Positions 17,095 to 26,225 of a stretch of 64,000 nucleotides of DNA are shown one piece after another. Positions within the stretch are counted from its first letter, which is position 1; each line of letters begins with the position of its first letter. Source of the DNA: Pedobacter kyonggii (GTDB taxonomy: Bacteria > Bacteroidota > Bacteroidia > Sphingobacteriales > Sphingobacteriaceae). The translations under genes and the position numbers were made by a program. Under the pieces are notes generated by a model. The model was not told where the DNA came from. It saw only the letters and a program-made list of their open reading frames with translations, and made no database searches. Location: positions 18,634 to 82,633 of the forward strand of contig NZ_SIXF01000026.1 in the NCBI RefSeq assembly GCF_004310665.1, in the 5' to 3' direction.

Positions 17095-18225
17095 ATGAAA
17101 TTTAGTTTACAGGCTAACGATCCACTATCTAAAGCCAGGGCCGGAACGGTAACAACTGCTCATGGCGAAATACAAACCCCTATTTTTATGCCTGTGGGCA
17201 CTGCTGGAACGGTAAAAGCCGTACATCAGCGCGAACTGAAAGAGGATATTGACGCAAAAATCATTTTAGGCAATACTTACCACTTATATTTAAGACCCGG
17301 CTTAGATATCCTTGAAAAAGCTGGTGGATTACATCAATTTATTGGCTGGGACCGTCCGATTTTAACAGATAGTGGCGGCTACCAGGTGTATTCTTTAAGT
17401 AAAGTCCGTAAAATTAAAGAAGAAGGCGTTACTTTCCACTCCCATATTGATGGATCGAAACACCTTTTTACGCCAGAATACGCAATGGATATTCAGCGGA
17501 CCATTGGTGCCGATATTATTATGGCCTTTGATGAGTGCACGCCATACCCATGCGATTATACTTATGCAGCGCAATCAATTAAAATGACACACCGTTGGTT
17601 AAAACGCTGTTGTACCCGTTTTGATAGTACAGAACCTAAATATGGTTTCGACCAGACCCTTTTCCCTATTGTTCAGGGTTCGGTATATAAAGATTTGCGT
17701 ATAAAATCGGCAGAATTTATTGCCAGCATGAACCGTGAAGGCAATGCCATTGGTGGTTTATCCGTTGGTGAGCCAGCGGAAGAAATGTATGCCATGACAG
17801 AAGTGGTATGTAATATATTACCAGAAGAAAAACCACGTTATTTAATGGGCGTGGGTACGCCGATCAATATTTTGGAGAATATTGCGCTGGGGATCGACAT
17901 GTTCGATTGCGTAATGCCAACCAGAAATGCCAGAAATGGCATGCTTTTTACCAGAAATGGTATTATCAACATCAGGAATAAAAAATGGGAGAACGATTTC
18001 TCTCCATTGGATGCGGAGAGCGATCTTCATGCTGATTTAGTAACCAGTAAAGCATATTTAAGACATTTGGTACATAGTAAGGAGATGCTTGGCGCTCAAA
18101 TTGCTACCTTGCATAATCTGCATTTTTATCTTTGGCTGGTAAAACAGGCCAGAGAAAAGATAATTGCTGGTGAATTTTACGAGTGGAAAAACAAAATGGT
18201 TAGAATATTAGGCAATAAGCTATAA
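17095..18225 (+). CDS. tgt: Queuine tRNA-ribosyltransferase
   Basis: TGT exchanges guanine-34 of tRNAs with a GUN anticodon for preQ1, a step in queuosine synthesis. The 376-residue protein has the full set of motifs: TPIFMPVGTAGTVKAVH, LGNTYHLYLRPG, LTDSGGYQVYSL (active-site Asp), DECTPYPC, GGLSVGEP, RYLMGVGTP and MFDCVMPTRNARNG with the second catalytic Asp. The zinc site would normally need three Cys and a His near the C-terminus, and here that segment lacks the Cys set. The upstream leader has a small GGTGG/CCACC hairpin at 17049-17064. It is followed by LptF/G after one base. Confidence 0.96.
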   Translation: MKFSLQANDPLSKARAGTVTTAHGEIQTPIFMPVGTAGTVKAVHQRELKEDIDAKIILGNTYHLYLRPGLDILEKAGGLHQFIGWDRPILTDSGGYQVYSLSKVRKIKEEGVTFHSHIDGSKHLFTPEYAMDIQRTIGADIIMAFDECTPYPCDYTYAAQSIKMTHRWLKRCCTRFDSTEPKYGFDQTLFPIVQGSVYKDLRIKSAEFIASMNREGNAIGGLSVGEPAEEMYAMTEVVCNILPEEKPRYLMGVGTPINILENIALGIDMFDCVMPTRNARNGMLFTRNGIINIRNKKWENDFSPLDAESDLHADLVTSKAYLRHLVHSKEMLGAQIATLHNLHFYLWLVKQAREKIIAGEFYEWKNKMVRILGNKL

Positions 18226-18226
18226 A

Positions 18227-19330
18227 ATGAATCTGTTAAAAGGAAGGATAAAAATCATCGATCAGTATATTATCGGAAAATACCTGGGTACATTTATTTA
18301 TACCCTAGCCATTTTTGTGATCATTATTGTAGTGTTCGACCTGTCGGAAAAGATGGATGATTTTATGAAAAGCGGCCTGAGTTTTTGGGGAATCCTTTCC
18401 AAATATTACGCAGGCTCTATTCCTTTTTATGTGAATATGCTTTCACCACTGATCAATTTTATTGCGGTAATTTTCTTTACGGCTAAAATGGCCGATCAGA
18501 CTGAAATTGTACCCATTTTAAGCGGTGGCGTGAGTTTTAACCGCTTTTTATTTCCTTACCTAGTGTCGGCTACGATTATTTTCTCAGCCAACTTACTTTC
18601 AAATCTATACATCCTCCCATATACCAATACCTTAAAAAATAGCTTCGAGAATACGTATGTAAAACGTAATGATCCTTCCACAAAATCAAACATCCATATG
18701 AAACTGGATGACAAAACCTATATTTACATTGATAATTTCGACAACAAAACGAATTCAGGATACCGGTTTTCTTTGGATAATTTTAGTGGAGATGTACTCA
18801 CCAAAAAGATCGTTGCAGAAAATATAAAATGGGATTCGCTTAAACGCAAATGGCAGTTGAACAACTACTCCATCCGTAAGATCGATGGCTTGAAAGAAAC
18901 CATGATTTATGGCAACGGGAAGTTAAAAGATACCATTCTGGATATGCGTCCCGATGATTTTTCGGCGTATGACAATGTGGTGCAAAATTTAACTACGAAG
19001 GAGCTCTCTGACAAGATTAGGAAAGAAAAAATCCGCGGAACAGGCGTAATGAATGATCTACAGTTTGAAAAATACAAACGTTATCTACACCCACTCTCAG
19101 CTTTTGTATTAACGCTGATCGGCGTAGCGCTATCTTCGCGTAAAGTACGCGGAGGCGTCGGTGTATCGTTAGGTATCGGAATCTTCATTAGCTTCGCTTA
19201 TATCGTATTTAATCAGTTCACACAGATGTTTTCTACCAAAGGTGGGTTACCGCCTTTTGCGGCTGTTATTATGCCTACATTATTCTTTGGCTTATTAGGT
19301 TTTTACCTATTAAGAAAAGCACCAAAATAG
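18227..19330 (+). CDS. LptF/LptG family lipopolysaccharide export permease (YjgP/YjgQ)
   Basis: This 367-residue inner-membrane protein is a YjgP/YjgQ permease that, with LptB and LptC, extracts lipopolysaccharide from the inner membrane. Membrane segments lie at about residues 15-40, 60-80, 105-120, 290-306, 315-335 and 344-362, with a periplasmic jellyroll-like domain between the third and fourth. The N-terminal IIDQYIIGKYLGTFIYTLAIFVIIIVVFDLSEKMDDF is characteristic. Whether it corresponds to LptF or LptG cannot be decided. The gene starts one base after tgt and the EamA gene follows after two bases, so the three form an operon. Confidence 0.92.
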   Translation: MNLLKGRIKIIDQYIIGKYLGTFIYTLAIFVIIIVVFDLSEKMDDFMKSGLSFWGILSKYYAGSIPFYVNMLSPLINFIAVIFFTAKMADQTEIVPILSGGVSFNRFLFPYLVSATIIFSANLLSNLYILPYTNTLKNSFENTYVKRNDPSTKSNIHMKLDDKTYIYIDNFDNKTNSGYRFSLDNFSGDVLTKKIVAENIKWDSLKRKWQLNNYSIRKIDGLKETMIYGNGKLKDTILDMRPDDFSAYDNVVQNLTTKELSDKIRKEKIRGTGVMNDLQFEKYKRYLHPLSAFVLTLIGVALSSRKVRGGVGVSLGIGIFISFAYIVFNQFTQMFSTKGGLPPFAAVIMPTLFFGLLGFYLLRKAPK

Positions 19331-19332
19331 CG

Positions 19333-20211
19333 ATGGACGTTACCAAAAAAAATTTACTTATCCTTCATCTTACTGTATTTGTTTGGGGCTTTACGGGCGT
19401 ACTTGGCAAATTAATTTCTATTGATGCAGTGCCCATGGTTTGGTACCGGGTATTGATTGCCGCAGCTACACTTTTTGCGTGGTTCTTAATCACTAAAAAG
19501 AATATTAAGATCACTAAAAAACAGTTCATCCAATTCTTTTTAACGGGAGGAATTGTAGCTATTCACTGGATATTTTTCTTTCATGCCATTAAAGTTTCTA
19601 CTGTTTCGGTAACCTTGGTTTGCCTCTCGTCTTTTACTTTATTTACCGCAATTTTAGAACCGCTGATTAAAAAACAGCCGATACAAATGGGCGATATTCT
19701 GATCGGTTTATTGATTATTTTAGGTATATATATGATCTTTAAATTCGAAGGCCAGTATACTTTAGGAATTATTTTTGGTTTGCTGGCTGCAGTCGCATCA
19801 AGTCTTTTTTCAACTATAAATTCTACTTTGGTACAAAAAAGTGAGCCTTCCATCATTAGTTTTTACGAGCTTGTTGGTGCGCTTTTCTGGATCACTTTGT
19901 ACCGTTTATATGATGGAACACTGTTACACACAGCATTCAATTTAAGTACCAAAAACTGGTTCTATCTTATTCTTCTCGGCACACTTTGCACATCCGTTGC
20001 TTATGTAGCTGGTGTTGCAGTTATGAGAACTTTATCGGCTTTTAGAGTTGCATTAATTACCAATCTGGAACCTGTATATGGAATAGTTTTAGCCTTCGTT
20101 TTCTTTCAAAGCAAAGAGCAGATGACAGGTGGATTTTATATTGGTGCAACCATTATCCTGGCCTCTATTTTTCTCTATCCGATCTACAAAAAGAGAAAGA
20201 ATCAACTATAA
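19333..20211 (+). CDS. EamA/DMT superfamily transporter
   Basis: This 292-residue protein has ten predicted membrane helices in two EamA repeats. The first runs from HLTVFVWGFTGVLGKLI to IIFKFEG-like helices; the second begins LGIIFGLLAAVASSLFSTINSTLVQK. The conserved TALITNLEPVYG-type motif appears as VALITNLEPVYGIVLAFVFF. These drug/metabolite transporters move small metabolites, but the substrate cannot be told from sequence. It is the last gene of the tgt-lptF/G-eamA run and faces the long A-rich region. Confidence 0.9.
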   Translation: MDVTKKNLLILHLTVFVWGFTGVLGKLISIDAVPMVWYRVLIAAATLFAWFLITKKNIKITKKQFIQFFLTGGIVAIHWIFFFHAIKVSTVSVTLVCLSSFTLFTAILEPLIKKQPIQMGDILIGLLIILGIYMIFKFEGQYTLGIIFGLLAAVASSLFSTINSTLVQKSEPSIISFYELVGALFWITLYRLYDGTLLHTAFNLSTKNWFYLILLGTLCTSVAYVAGVAVMRTLSAFRVALITNLEPVYGIVLAFVFFQSKEQMTGGFYIGATIILASIFLYPIYKKRKNQL

Positions 20212-22458
20212 ATACAAACTATAGAAATTTAAATTTTCTTTAGAAATCATACCAGCTGAACGGACTGTTTCAGCCGTACCTATTGCCGACGCTTATTTTT
20301 TTCAGAACAGCTTAACACTCAAATTCTCTCCATTAAATTTACTGACATAGATTAGTAAAAGCGTAATGAGGAAGCTTATCAAAGCTGCGCTTACTTAGCA
20401 TCATAAAGCCACCAGATCGCCTTACATAGAGATGCAAAAGTTAAATAATTAAAAGCAGCGAACGAACATCCAAGACATCAAAAATCTAATGCTTCACACA
20501 TGCAAGATAGCCAAGCTTAATCAAACCATCAGAACAAAAACGACAGCTCTAAATGCGGAGAATTACAGCTAAAAAATGCAATCTATCGTGAAGTGAAAGA
20601 TCAAAAACAGACATTGACCACAAGCATGCACATCTCCCTGAAGATAGAAAGTGCATATACAAAAGTATACCAAAAGCAAGATGAATCACCGTTCAAAATC
20701 GTTGAGCTGAATTAATATTTTGGAGCAAAATTCGCGAATTACCAGGCGGAATTTCATCACTATCCATTGTGTATTTCAGCAAATGATAAAGATCGATCTT
20801 CCAGCAATAAGATCAGACAGACGCGAACAAGGCTTGTATAAACAGCTCAAATCGGATGCTTCAATACAAGTTCAAAACTCAATCCTTAAACTTGGTGAAC
20901 AAAGAATTTCGTATAGAAAACGTTTAAGCAGTCGCCAACTAAAACCCTTAATTAAAGACCAGATTTGGAGCTAACAAAACAAAGATTCTGAATATAAAAT
21001 TGATCAAAATATTCTTTATTTTAAATCAGAAATAGCAGCCAAACTGCAAACATTATCCAGGCTTAATATTATTTTATTTTAGCAAAAAATATATCAATAA
21101 AAAGTGCAGAGATCGAAGACACCAATTAGCAAAAATTCACAATTAAAATCCTACAAAAACGGATAGTTAAAGCGGCTAAAACCCTAACCAAAAAAGCCGA
21201 TCTAAAGGGGCAGAAAACAGAGATAAAATAACAAATAAAAGACCAAAATTCTCGTTTTAAATCCGCACCAAACATGAGGTATTTTCCATATAAATTCAAT
21301 ACAATTCTGAGTTGTCAAGTCACATAGAAAGTAAGATTGCTTATCTAAAACTTATCAGGCTTCAGTTCTGGACAGTTTTCAATCGCTATAAAAGCCTTCA
21401 AAAGAAGTGCAAAAATCTAAAGCATTTACAGCTAATCAACACCAAAATATCAGCAAAAATTACGGTTACAAATCTAAATTAAACAAGCTTTTTCTCATGC
21501 AAACGAGAAAAATTCACCAATTTTGAATTTCGAGAAGATAAGAGCTAAAAGAATAAAAAACCTAATTTAGACATCAATAAACACGCTTTTTAGCGCAAAA
21601 ACAAAAATCACTTTAAAACATTCCGAAAACACCATTATTCACGAATATCGTCAGGAAATTGCATTATAAGGTCGAATTATTACAAAATTAGGGGTTCAAA
21701 ACCGCGAAAAAACATACAATTTTCACCGATGAGATCAAATTCGGAGCAAGAAATCGAGGTTAAAAACCAGACTTAAAGCTGGAGTAAACCTACAATTTAC
21801 GGTGACATTACCTGCATTTCAACTGCATCATATTCATCAGAACTGAGTAACAAACACGAAGAGCGGGAAGAAATATCACCAAAACACTCCTCAAGTAATT
21901 GCTAAAAAACAAAGACATTTTGTCACATAAATCTAATCTCAAATATTTAAAGGGATTTCCAATAAGCAATTCACACCATACATTTTGCTTCAAAACATTA
22001 CAGATGGAACTCAATTTATAAGCAGGTTTTCGCACGCTGAAAGTAAATTTCAGAACAACTAAACCCTAATCAAAGTCCTAGCAATTCTTCCAGCATTAAA
22101 GCCCAAAAAGCATCGATGAGCATTACAAAATCCAGCTGCATTTTAAGCTATTGCCTGAGCCCAATCAAATTCTAAAAACTATACAAAAATTAAAAAAGGC
22201 GATAAAATTTTTGAAGAAAATCGATTAATAAGTGTAAATTAAATCAATAAAGTTAATGCGATTAAAAATGTTGAGTGAAGCCTAAATCGACAATAAAATT
22301 CATTAAAAAACAAAGGAAAAATCAACAAATTAAGGATTTACATAAAATTCATTAATATTTAAAAATCAACAACTTAAATAATTTTACATAAATTAAATAT
22401 TTACAAAATTCAATACTTACAAATTTTAAAAAACTAAATATTTTAGCAAAGAATTTAG
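20212..22458 (+). other. 2.2-kb gene-free region, strongly A-rich on the + strand
   Basis: No gene, tRNA, rRNA or known repeat was recognised here. From about 20400 onward the + strand is unusually rich in A. Hand counts on the 60-base lines starting at 20521, 21121 and 22321 total A 91, T 40, C 31, G 18 of 180. All frames are broken by stops at short intervals; the longest frames (about 60-84 codons) show no family resemblance. Notable small features are two 12-bp palindromes, AATTCGCGAATT (20729-20740) and AAGATCGATCTT (20789-20800), and a degenerate AT-rich repeat just before the next gene (about 22290-22400). It could be a long untranslated leader, a non-coding RNA or a decayed coding region. 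Confidence 0.6.
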
Positions 22459-25263
22459 ATGAATTTAAACTTACCAAACAAGAAACTAATTATCAAGTAT
22501 TTAAGCACCATTACTTTAAGTTTCACATCACTATCGGTTTTTGGGCAGATTTTCAGCACTGCACAAAACCCACTTAGTGTAAAATGGAACTATATTTATT
22601 CAGATGGCTTTAAAATCATCTATCCGCAAGAACTGGAGAAAGAAGCCCAAAGAATGGCCAATACCCTACCCTTTATCTATCCCAAAATAGGTCTGGGTTT
22701 GAGGCAGCAAAAAACTGCTATCCCACTCTTACTTCAGAACCGCGGAACCGCGGCAAACGGCTTTGTTCAGCTCGCACCCAAGAAGTCTGAATTCTATGCA
22801 ACCCCACCTCAGTTTTTCGACAGTCAGGATTGGCTAAACAACCTAGCAGTTCACGAACTTAGACACATTGCCCAGTTTGACAAATTGACAGGAACGCAAG
22901 TACATCCCTTTCCTGAACTGGTTTACTTCGCTTACTTTGGCGCGGGCATCCCCACCTGGTTTTTCGAGGGCGACGCGGTGGTTAACGAAACTGCTTTGAC
23001 TAATTCGGGCAGAGGCCGGCAGCCCAATTGGATCATGCCTTACCGGGCTTCAATTTTAGAAGGCAAAAAAATCTCATACAGTAAAGCCTATTTCGGTTCG
23101 AACAAAGACGCAACTCCCGGCTACTACCAAACCGGATATCTGATGGTATCGGATATGAAAGAAAAATTTGGGCAGTTCATTTCAGACAGCATACTTAGTG
23201 ACATTAGAAAAAGACCAGTAAGGCTGTACCCCTTTTCGCAGAGCTTAAAAAAATTCACGAAACGAAATTCCAGAACCTACTTTGTTTCTACCCAAAATAA
23301 GCTTGCTGAAAAATGGAAATTACAGCAGGAAAAATCTATTACAGAAAGCTATGAAAGCTTAAATAAAAAAGCTGATCTGGCAACCGATTATTTCCTTCCT
23401 GTTCGGCTAAATAAAAACCAGGTTTTAGCCCTAAAAGAAAGCAAGACAGATGCGCGATATTTCGTGATTATTAACGAGGATAAATCAGAGCGAAAATTAT
23501 TCGGAATTGGTTATCAGGAACAGCCTTGGTTTAGCTTAAAAAATGATCTTTTAGTTTGGGATGAAATACGCTACGATCCGCGCTACAAACAACGGAGTTA
23601 CAGCGTAATCTGTTCATATAATTTGAAAACCAAAAAATTCAACAAATTAAGCAGCAAAAGCAGGCTCTTCTCTCCCAGCCTTTCTAACGATGGAAAGAAA
23701 ATCATCGCTTCAAAAGTAGAGCTTAACAATCAGTTCAATCTGGTTGAGTTAGATGCAGTCTCGGGAAAAATTTTAAAGATCTATCCTAACCTCAAAAACG
23801 AAATCTTGCAGACGCCTTCCTTCGATCAGTTAGGAAATAAGATTGCTTATATCAGCGTAAATGAAAAAGGAAAAAGTTTATGGTTGGTTGATGGAGAAAA
23901 AAAAACGCAATTGATTTCTAACAGCCGACAACAGCTAAGTCGACCGATCTTTATCAACGACAAAATTGTTTTCAATGCGCACTTTAATGGGATCGATAAT
24001 ATCTACAGTATAGATCCTGATTCGAAAAAAATAAGTGCACTCAGCACCTCCAAGTATGGAGCCTTTAACCCTAGCGAAACCACCGATGGAAAAATCATTT
24101 TTAACAATTATAAAATCAATGGCTACGAAATTGCAGAGACGGTATTAACCGAAAAACCAGTTGGAGAAAATAACTTTGTGGATTTCTCGGAAGCTGCAGA
24201 AAAGCAGGAAAACGTAGGAAATGTTTTCGACAACATTCCCGACAGTACCTACCAAACCAAGCGCTATCATCAGGCCTTAAATCTTTTCAGTTTTCACAGT
24301 ATTATTCCAGTAATCGACAATGAATACGTTTTCGGTCTGGAGTTACAATCAAACAATCTGCTCAACACGATGGACTTTTATACGGGTGCAAAATACCACC
24401 GCGATTTAAAACGTTTTGAGTACACAGCAGATATTAGCTATAAGGCGCTTTATCCTGTATTTAGTGTGTTGTACCGCAACCGCCCGAAAAGAACGTTCTA
24501 CAGAGCTAAAAACGCAGTACAACAAGGCGACTGGAGAGAGAACTACATCAAGTTTAATGCATCGGTTCCGCTATCGTTCAACACGCGCAATGAGAACTAT
24601 ACTTTTACCTTAAATGCGGCAACTAGTTTTACGCAAAGATACATGCCAGAAAATATGCCAACTGGTTTTATACGCGAGCTTAAATTTCCGATGGAATACA
24701 ACTTTACTTTCAACCACAGTGTGCGCACTACCGAAAGAGATATTGCCCCCAAGTGGGCACAAGTGTTTAGGGCAACTTATAATCACCAACCCTTCGATAA
24801 AAACTTAAAAGGAGAAATCTTAGCACTCGAAAGTTTCCTTTACTTTCCTGGCTTTGCTAAAAACCATTCCTTTTTGGCAAGCTTCAATTACCAGAAAGCA
24901 AGTGGTGTAAACCAATACGCCACTGAGATTGCAACCGTGTATGGATATAACAACATCTTAGCAAAAAGTAAACTGCAAAACAGTCTGCTTTTTAACTATC
25001 GTTTCCCCTTTGCTTTTCCCGATTGGGAATTGGGTCCTTTCGCTTACGTGAGAAATTTTAGGGCAGGTTTATTTTGCCATTACGAGAACATTGGCAAGGG
25101 CACAACCTTTAACGATCCGAAAACTTACGGGGTAGAATTGAACACCAGTGTAAACCTTTTGCGCTATCAACCTGTTGTAGATTTAGGAGCGAGATTGGTT
25201 TTTGTTAATCAGATTTACAATCAAAATCCGATATTAGAGTTTTCATTTAATTATAGCTTTTAA
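22459..25263 (+). CDS. Outer-membrane protein: gluzincin-like peptidase domain, propeller-like repeats and C-terminal barrel
   Basis: This 934-residue exported protein starts with a signal peptide (to about residue 30, ending SVFGQ). Residues 40-290 contain HELRH at 132-136 and FFEGDAVVNE with Glu170, the spacing of a gluzincin (HExxH...E) zinc site. Residues about 310-590 hold repeated WD40/TolB-like (PD40) units such as FSPSLSNDGKKIIASK, TPSFDQLGNKIAYISV and FNPSETTDGKIIFNN. The rest is rich in alternating strands and ends in Phe (EFSFNYSF), typical of an outer-membrane barrel. Function is unknown; surface proteolysis is an inference. A very long A-rich spacer precedes it. Confidence 0.82.
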   Translation: MNLNLPNKKLIIKYLSTITLSFTSLSVFGQIFSTAQNPLSVKWNYIYSDGFKIIYPQELEKEAQRMANTLPFIYPKIGLGLRQQKTAIPLLLQNRGTAANGFVQLAPKKSEFYATPPQFFDSQDWLNNLAVHELRHIAQFDKLTGTQVHPFPELVYFAYFGAGIPTWFFEGDAVVNETALTNSGRGRQPNWIMPYRASILEGKKISYSKAYFGSNKDATPGYYQTGYLMVSDMKEKFGQFISDSILSDIRKRPVRLYPFSQSLKKFTKRNSRTYFVSTQNKLAEKWKLQQEKSITESYESLNKKADLATDYFLPVRLNKNQVLALKESKTDARYFVIINEDKSERKLFGIGYQEQPWFSLKNDLLVWDEIRYDPRYKQRSYSVICSYNLKTKKFNKLSSKSRLFSPSLSNDGKKIIASKVELNNQFNLVELDAVSGKILKIYPNLKNEILQTPSFDQLGNKIAYISVNEKGKSLWLVDGEKKTQLISNSRQQLSRPIFINDKIVFNAHFNGIDNIYSIDPDSKKISALSTSKYGAFNPSETTDGKIIFNNYKINGYEIAETVLTEKPVGENNFVDFSEAAEKQENVGNVFDNIPDSTYQTKRYHQALNLFSFHSIIPVIDNEYVFGLELQSNNLLNTMDFYTGAKYHRDLKRFEYTADISYKALYPVFSVLYRNRPKRTFYRAKNAVQQGDWRENYIKFNASVPLSFNTRNENYTFTLNAATSFTQRYMPENMPTGFIRELKFPMEYNFTFNHSVRTTERDIAPKWAQVFRATYNHQPFDKNLKGEILALESFLYFPGFAKNHSFLASFNYQKASGVNQYATEIATVYGYNNILAKSKLQNSLLFNYRFPFAFPDWELGPFAYVRNFRAGLFCHYENIGKGTTFNDPKTYGVELNTSVNLLRYQPVVDLGARLVFVNQIYNQNPILEFSFNYSF

Positions 25264-25267
25264 AATC

Positions 25268-25546
25268 ATGAGCGCAAAAACAATCTCCATCATTATCCTG
25301 ACTGCATTACTTACCATATTTTTAATGGTGAATACCGAACCCGTTGATTTCGACTTCCTGGTTACCACACTTCCAGTATCTAAACTTCTGGTTATCGGCA
25401 TTTGCATCATCATCGGTTTTATCATTGGCTTTGTTGTGGGCCGACCAAGGAAAACGATTAGCAGTTATGATGATGAGATCGAAAGGAATCAACCTGTTTC
25501 GAATAAAAAAGAATTGAGTGATGAGGATCGGGATTATATTAGCTAG
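25268..25546 (+). CDS. LapA domain (DUF1049) small membrane protein
   Basis: This 92-residue protein has two hydrophobic helices (about residues 4-22 and 38-60). Between them lies NTEPVDFDFLVTTLPVSKLLVIGICIIIGFIIGFVVGR, which matches the DUF1049/LapA pattern of a short periplasmic strand segment and a second helix ending in a G-x-x-x-G-R motif. The C-terminus is charged and cytoplasmic. Relatives in E. coli help assemble lipopolysaccharide. It starts 4 bases after the barrel-protein gene and is probably co-transcribed. Confidence 0.82.
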   Translation: MSAKTISIIILTALLTIFLMVNTEPVDFDFLVTTLPVSKLLVIGICIIIGFIIGFVVGRPRKTISSYDDEIERNQPVSNKKELSDEDRDYIS

Positions 25547-25865
25547 AGCCGAATCCTATGATTTGTGTTTCACAGACCATCAAGTTTTTTCTTGATATAA
25601 TTTCTTACAAATATTCAGAAAAGCAAAGCCTGCAGTTCGTTTAATTGTTAGTCGGGCTTTCCGCTAAATCTTTTAAAATACTGCTGTCATGCTGAGGCAC
25701 GAAGCATCTCTTTCATCGCTTACAGATGCTTCGTACTTCAGCATGACAGTGAAACGGAAGTAGGTGCTGATTTTAAAAGGATACCGCTGCAATCCCGTTT
25801 AGGTGGCTTGGGCAATTGCTACTATTTAAGCATCCATAGCAAAGAGTATAAAAATCTTTCTTTCG
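25547..25865. other. Spacer with a TGTCATGCTGAGG palindrome
   Basis: This 319-base spacer contains the palindrome at 25684-25749. The flanking sequence resembles the TCCTGCT...ATCAGGT repeat family in a degraded form (AAAGCCTGCAGTTCG near 25625 and GCTGCAATCCCGTTTAGGTGG near 25787). No gene was seen. Confidence 0.6.
25684..25749. repeat. Palindrome, CTGTCATGCTGAGGCACGAAGCATC family
   Basis: The left arm CTGTCATGCTGAGGCACGAA and GCATCT pair with the right arm AGATGC plus TTCGTACTTCAGCATGACAG. Related single-arm or degenerate copies occur at 34099-34122 and 37422-37470. Confidence 0.8.
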
Positions 25866-26162
25866 CTAATTGAGTGCCGACATAATTTCTCCGTAAAGTA
25901 AACCACTACCCCCGCCATAATGCTGGATAATTTTCAGCGATGGCCTTACGGCGAGAAGTTTATTTTTCAGTTCGGTTTCTGATTCCGGATCGATGCCATT
26001 GCCGAGTAAAACCAGATCAATGTGTTGTTCTTTACAAATGGAAATGGCTTCTTCATCTGTGCAAACACACAAACCTTTCCATTCGGGCCTGGCATTCAAC
26101 AATCGGTTCATTACTGCAGTAATTTCTGTATCCCGGCCAATATAAAGTATAGTTGTTTGCAT
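25866..26162 (-). CDS. Response-regulator receiver-like protein
   Basis: From the ATG at 26162 this is a 98-residue protein resembling a stand-alone receiver fold. It begins with strand MQTTILYIGRD, then HIDLVLLGNGID, where an Asp or Gly stands in the usual phosphorylation region, and VRPSLKIIQHYGGGSGLL. The classical acidic pair and Lys are not clearly conserved, so it may be a degenerate receiver that is not phosphorylated. A longer start at 26216 would translate the hairpin at 26175-26213 and is rejected. It lies downstream of pirin on the same strand, separated by that hairpin. Confidence 0.6.
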   Translation of the reverse strand: MQTTILYIGRDTEITAVMNRLLNARPEWKGLCVCTDEEAISICKEQHIDLVLLGNGIDPESETELKNKLLAVRPSLKIIQHYGGGSGLLYGEIMSALN

Positions 26163-26174
26163 ATTTTCAAAACC

Positions 26175-26213
26175 AATAAACCTCGCAGGTTTTGAAAACC
26201 TGCGAGGTTTATT
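26175..26213 (-). terminator. Perfect 19-bp inverted repeat after the pirin gene
   Basis: AATAAACCTCGCAGGTTTT (26175-26193) is followed by one base and its exact complement (26195-26213). It lies between the pirin stop codon (26226) and the next gene's start on the - strand. It can act as a terminator. The CCTCGCAGG core is also a common repeat unit in this group of bacteria. Confidence 0.7.
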
Positions 26214-26225
26214 CAAAATTATTTT

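Noticed and set aside
20720-20974. 84-codon + frame in the A-rich region
   Set aside because: Its composition follows the surrounding A-rich DNA, it resembles no family and has no start signals; likely chance.
21808-22035. 75-codon - strand frame in the A-rich region
   Set aside because: No family features; it is the antisense of strongly A-skewed DNA.
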